From Sinorhizobium terangae (lineage in GTDB: Bacteria; Pseudomonadota; Alphaproteobacteria; Rhizobiales; Rhizobiaceae), in contig NZ_CP121659.1 in the NCBI RefSeq assembly GCF_029714365.1, forward strand, positions 1,054,001 through 1,118,000: DNA of 64,000 bases, written 5' to 3'. A program made the translations under genes and the position numbers. Positions within the stretch are counted from its first letter, which is position 1. Every line of letters begins with the position of its first letter. This document shows, in pieces, positions 62,983-64,000 of this stretch. The notes under the pieces are model-generated. The model did no database searches and was not told where the DNA came from. It saw only the letters and a list, made by a program, of their open reading frames with translations.

Positions 62983-63417
62983 TCAGTCGCCGAAACGGCG
63001 TGCAACCCAGGAATAACCATCCTCGATGTAGTGGACGGGCGCGCTGACGATCGCCTTTAGCCTCTCCCGATCCGGAACGGCACCAGTGAGCAGTGCTAAG
63101 GCGCGCTTCGGCATGCCCGGCTTCGCTTCAATCGCCTGCGGTTGCGCTGGTGTTTGTGGTGGCAACGGAGACGTCTGCTGTGGGGCGGCGCTGTCCGGTT
63201 GAGGGACGGCGGATGCCATCATGTCCGGTCCCGAAGTCTCGCACACGGCAACGACGACCGGATAGTTGTTGTTGGAAAACTTGGGCAGTTCCTGCTCGGA
63301 TTCCGTATAGCAATGGGCGATCGACTGCCAGTTGCCCTTGACGGTCGAGATATAGTGGCACTGGCTGACATTGTCGTCGCAGCCGAGGATGGTCATGACG
63401 ATGAGCGCGGCTTTCAT
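62983..63417 (-). CDS. Small hypothetical protein with four cysteines
   Basis: This 144-residue protein starts MKAALIVMTILGCDDN; Cys13, Cys20, Cys36 and Cys59 lie in the first half, and the middle is Pro/Gln-rich (residues about 73-97). The region GNWQSIAHCYTESEQELP looks conserved in rhizobia from memory, function unknown. It is not clear whether the start is a signal peptide. It converges on the DUF2336 gene. Confidence 0.72.
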   Translation of the reverse strand: MKAALIVMTILGCDDNVSQCHYISTVKGNWQSIAHCYTESEQELPKFSNNNYPVVVAVCETSGPDMMASAVPQPDSAAPQQTSPLPPQTPAQPQAIEAKPGMPKRALALLTGAVPDRERLKAIVSAPVHYIEDGYSWVARRFGD

Positions 63418-63620
63418 GGTCTCTCCGGTCTTTGAGCGGGCTGCGGCTGCACGATCTGGTCGTTGTTATGACTGACTGATTCTTTCCGGAGTGGGGCAAA
63501 GTTATTGCGCCAGCGGAAAAAATTGTTGCCGCTTGTTACCGGTTTTGAGATCCCCGACCGCAATCTTGCGTCATTTGTCGTATTGGACAGTCCGGAACAC
63601 CGCGCTATCCATTGCCACGC

Positions 63621-64000
63621 ATGTCGCTACACAAGACTTCTTTCAAGGAATTGAAATTGACCGCTGTAATCGTTGCCGAGGAAAGCCCCCGCCAGCCGGC
63701 CGTCGTGCGCCTGCTCGAATTGTCCGATACCTACGCGGCATCGCTTTACCCTGCCGAAAGCAATCACCTTGTCGATCTCTCCACGCTGGAAAAGCCGACC
63801 GTTTCCTTTTTCGTCGCGCGGCGCGACGATGAAATCGTCGGCTGCTGCGCGCTCGTGGAAGCAGGGGACGGCACGGCTGAAATCAAGCGGATGTTTGTCG
63901 ATCCCGAAGCGAGGGGCCTCAAGATCGGCAAACTTCTACTTGCCGCCCTTGAAGCCAAGGCCGAGACGCTCGGGCTGGTCGCAATCCGGCTGGAGACCGG
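63621..64000 (+). CDS. GNAT-family N-acetyltransferase (5' part)
   Basis: The window ends inside this gene; about 126 residues are visible. The GNAT acetyl-CoA-binding motif is present in outline: IKRMFVDPEARGLKIGKLLL (residues about 91-110) and a following beta strand AIRLET. ATG 63621 is in frame, but AAGGA at 63645-63649 is better placed for TTG 63657, so the true start may be internal. Substrate cannot be told. Confidence 0.85.
   Translation, partial: MSLHKTSFKELKLTAVIVAEESPRQPAVVRLLELSDTYAASLYPAESNHLVDLSTLEKPTVSFFVARRDDEIVGCCALVEAGDGTAEIKRMFVDPEARGLKIGKLLLAALEAKAETLGLVAIRLET

Overview
The window looks like a chromosomal segment of an alphaproteobacterium of the order Rhizobiales, most likely Sinorhizobium/Ensifer. 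The evidence is the gene content and order (for example ATP12-type chaperone, PAS_5, DUF1489 and DUF2336 proteins), the rhizobial protein sequences, CTTG..-N17-CTACAT type promoter spacing, and at least a dozen copies of a ~105 bp double-palindrome intergenic element that resembles the rhizobial RIME1 repeat. The species call is inference; no rRNA is present.

Region 1 (1-12350): the S10-spc-alpha ribosomal protein superoperon, all on the + strand: rplB (3' part), rpsS, rplV, rpsC, rplP, rpmC, rpsQ | rplN, rplX, rplE, rpsN, rpsH, rplF, rplR, rpsE, rpmD, rplO | secY, adk | rpsM | rpsK, rpoA, rplQ. Intrinsic terminator hairpins lie after rpsQ, rplO, rpsM and rplQ, so the cluster may be cut into separately tunable units.

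Region 2 (12333-17293): a periplasmic protein-quality block, with msrP/msrQ (methionine sulfoxide repair) divergent from an HtrA/Deg protease that overlaps rarA, followed by a guanidinium exporter gene (gdx/sugE) that has a guanidine-II (mini-ykkC) riboswitch-like leader. An intact IS630-family element (17293-18339) is inserted exactly at the TA of the gdx stop codon.

Region 3 (18340-27700): mostly minus-strand housekeeping genes: ATP12-type F1 chaperone, HAD phosphatase, RluA-family pseudouridine synthase, fluoride channel crcB, fghA and the glutathione-dependent formaldehyde dehydrogenase (a two-step formaldehyde detoxification pair), DUF1345 and DUF188 proteins, an XRE regulator, an EamA transporter and lipB, then a tRNA-Leu(GAG).

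Region 4 (27930-33650): a gene-poor, repeat-bearing stretch followed by the prkA-yeaH-spoVR stress/stationary-phase operon, with a candidate general-stress (RpoE2-type) promoter.

Region 5 (33650-64000): a mosaic of short operons separated by repeats. It holds a deformylase-like protein lacking two metal ligands, mgtE, a MerR regulator with its own dyad operator, sdaA, a D,D-carboxypeptidase, a transglutaminase-like peptidase with 22-bp phased repeats upstream, PilZ, PAS, rhomboid and CBS proteins, a patatin, hisI and folE, a NifU-like scaffold with yidD, thrS, an acyltransferase, a nitroreductase/flavin reductase pair, and a 3'-truncated GNAT gene at the window edge. No CRISPR, prophage or secondary-metabolite cluster was seen. 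The most notable signals are regulatory or divergent-family features, not a new multigene system.
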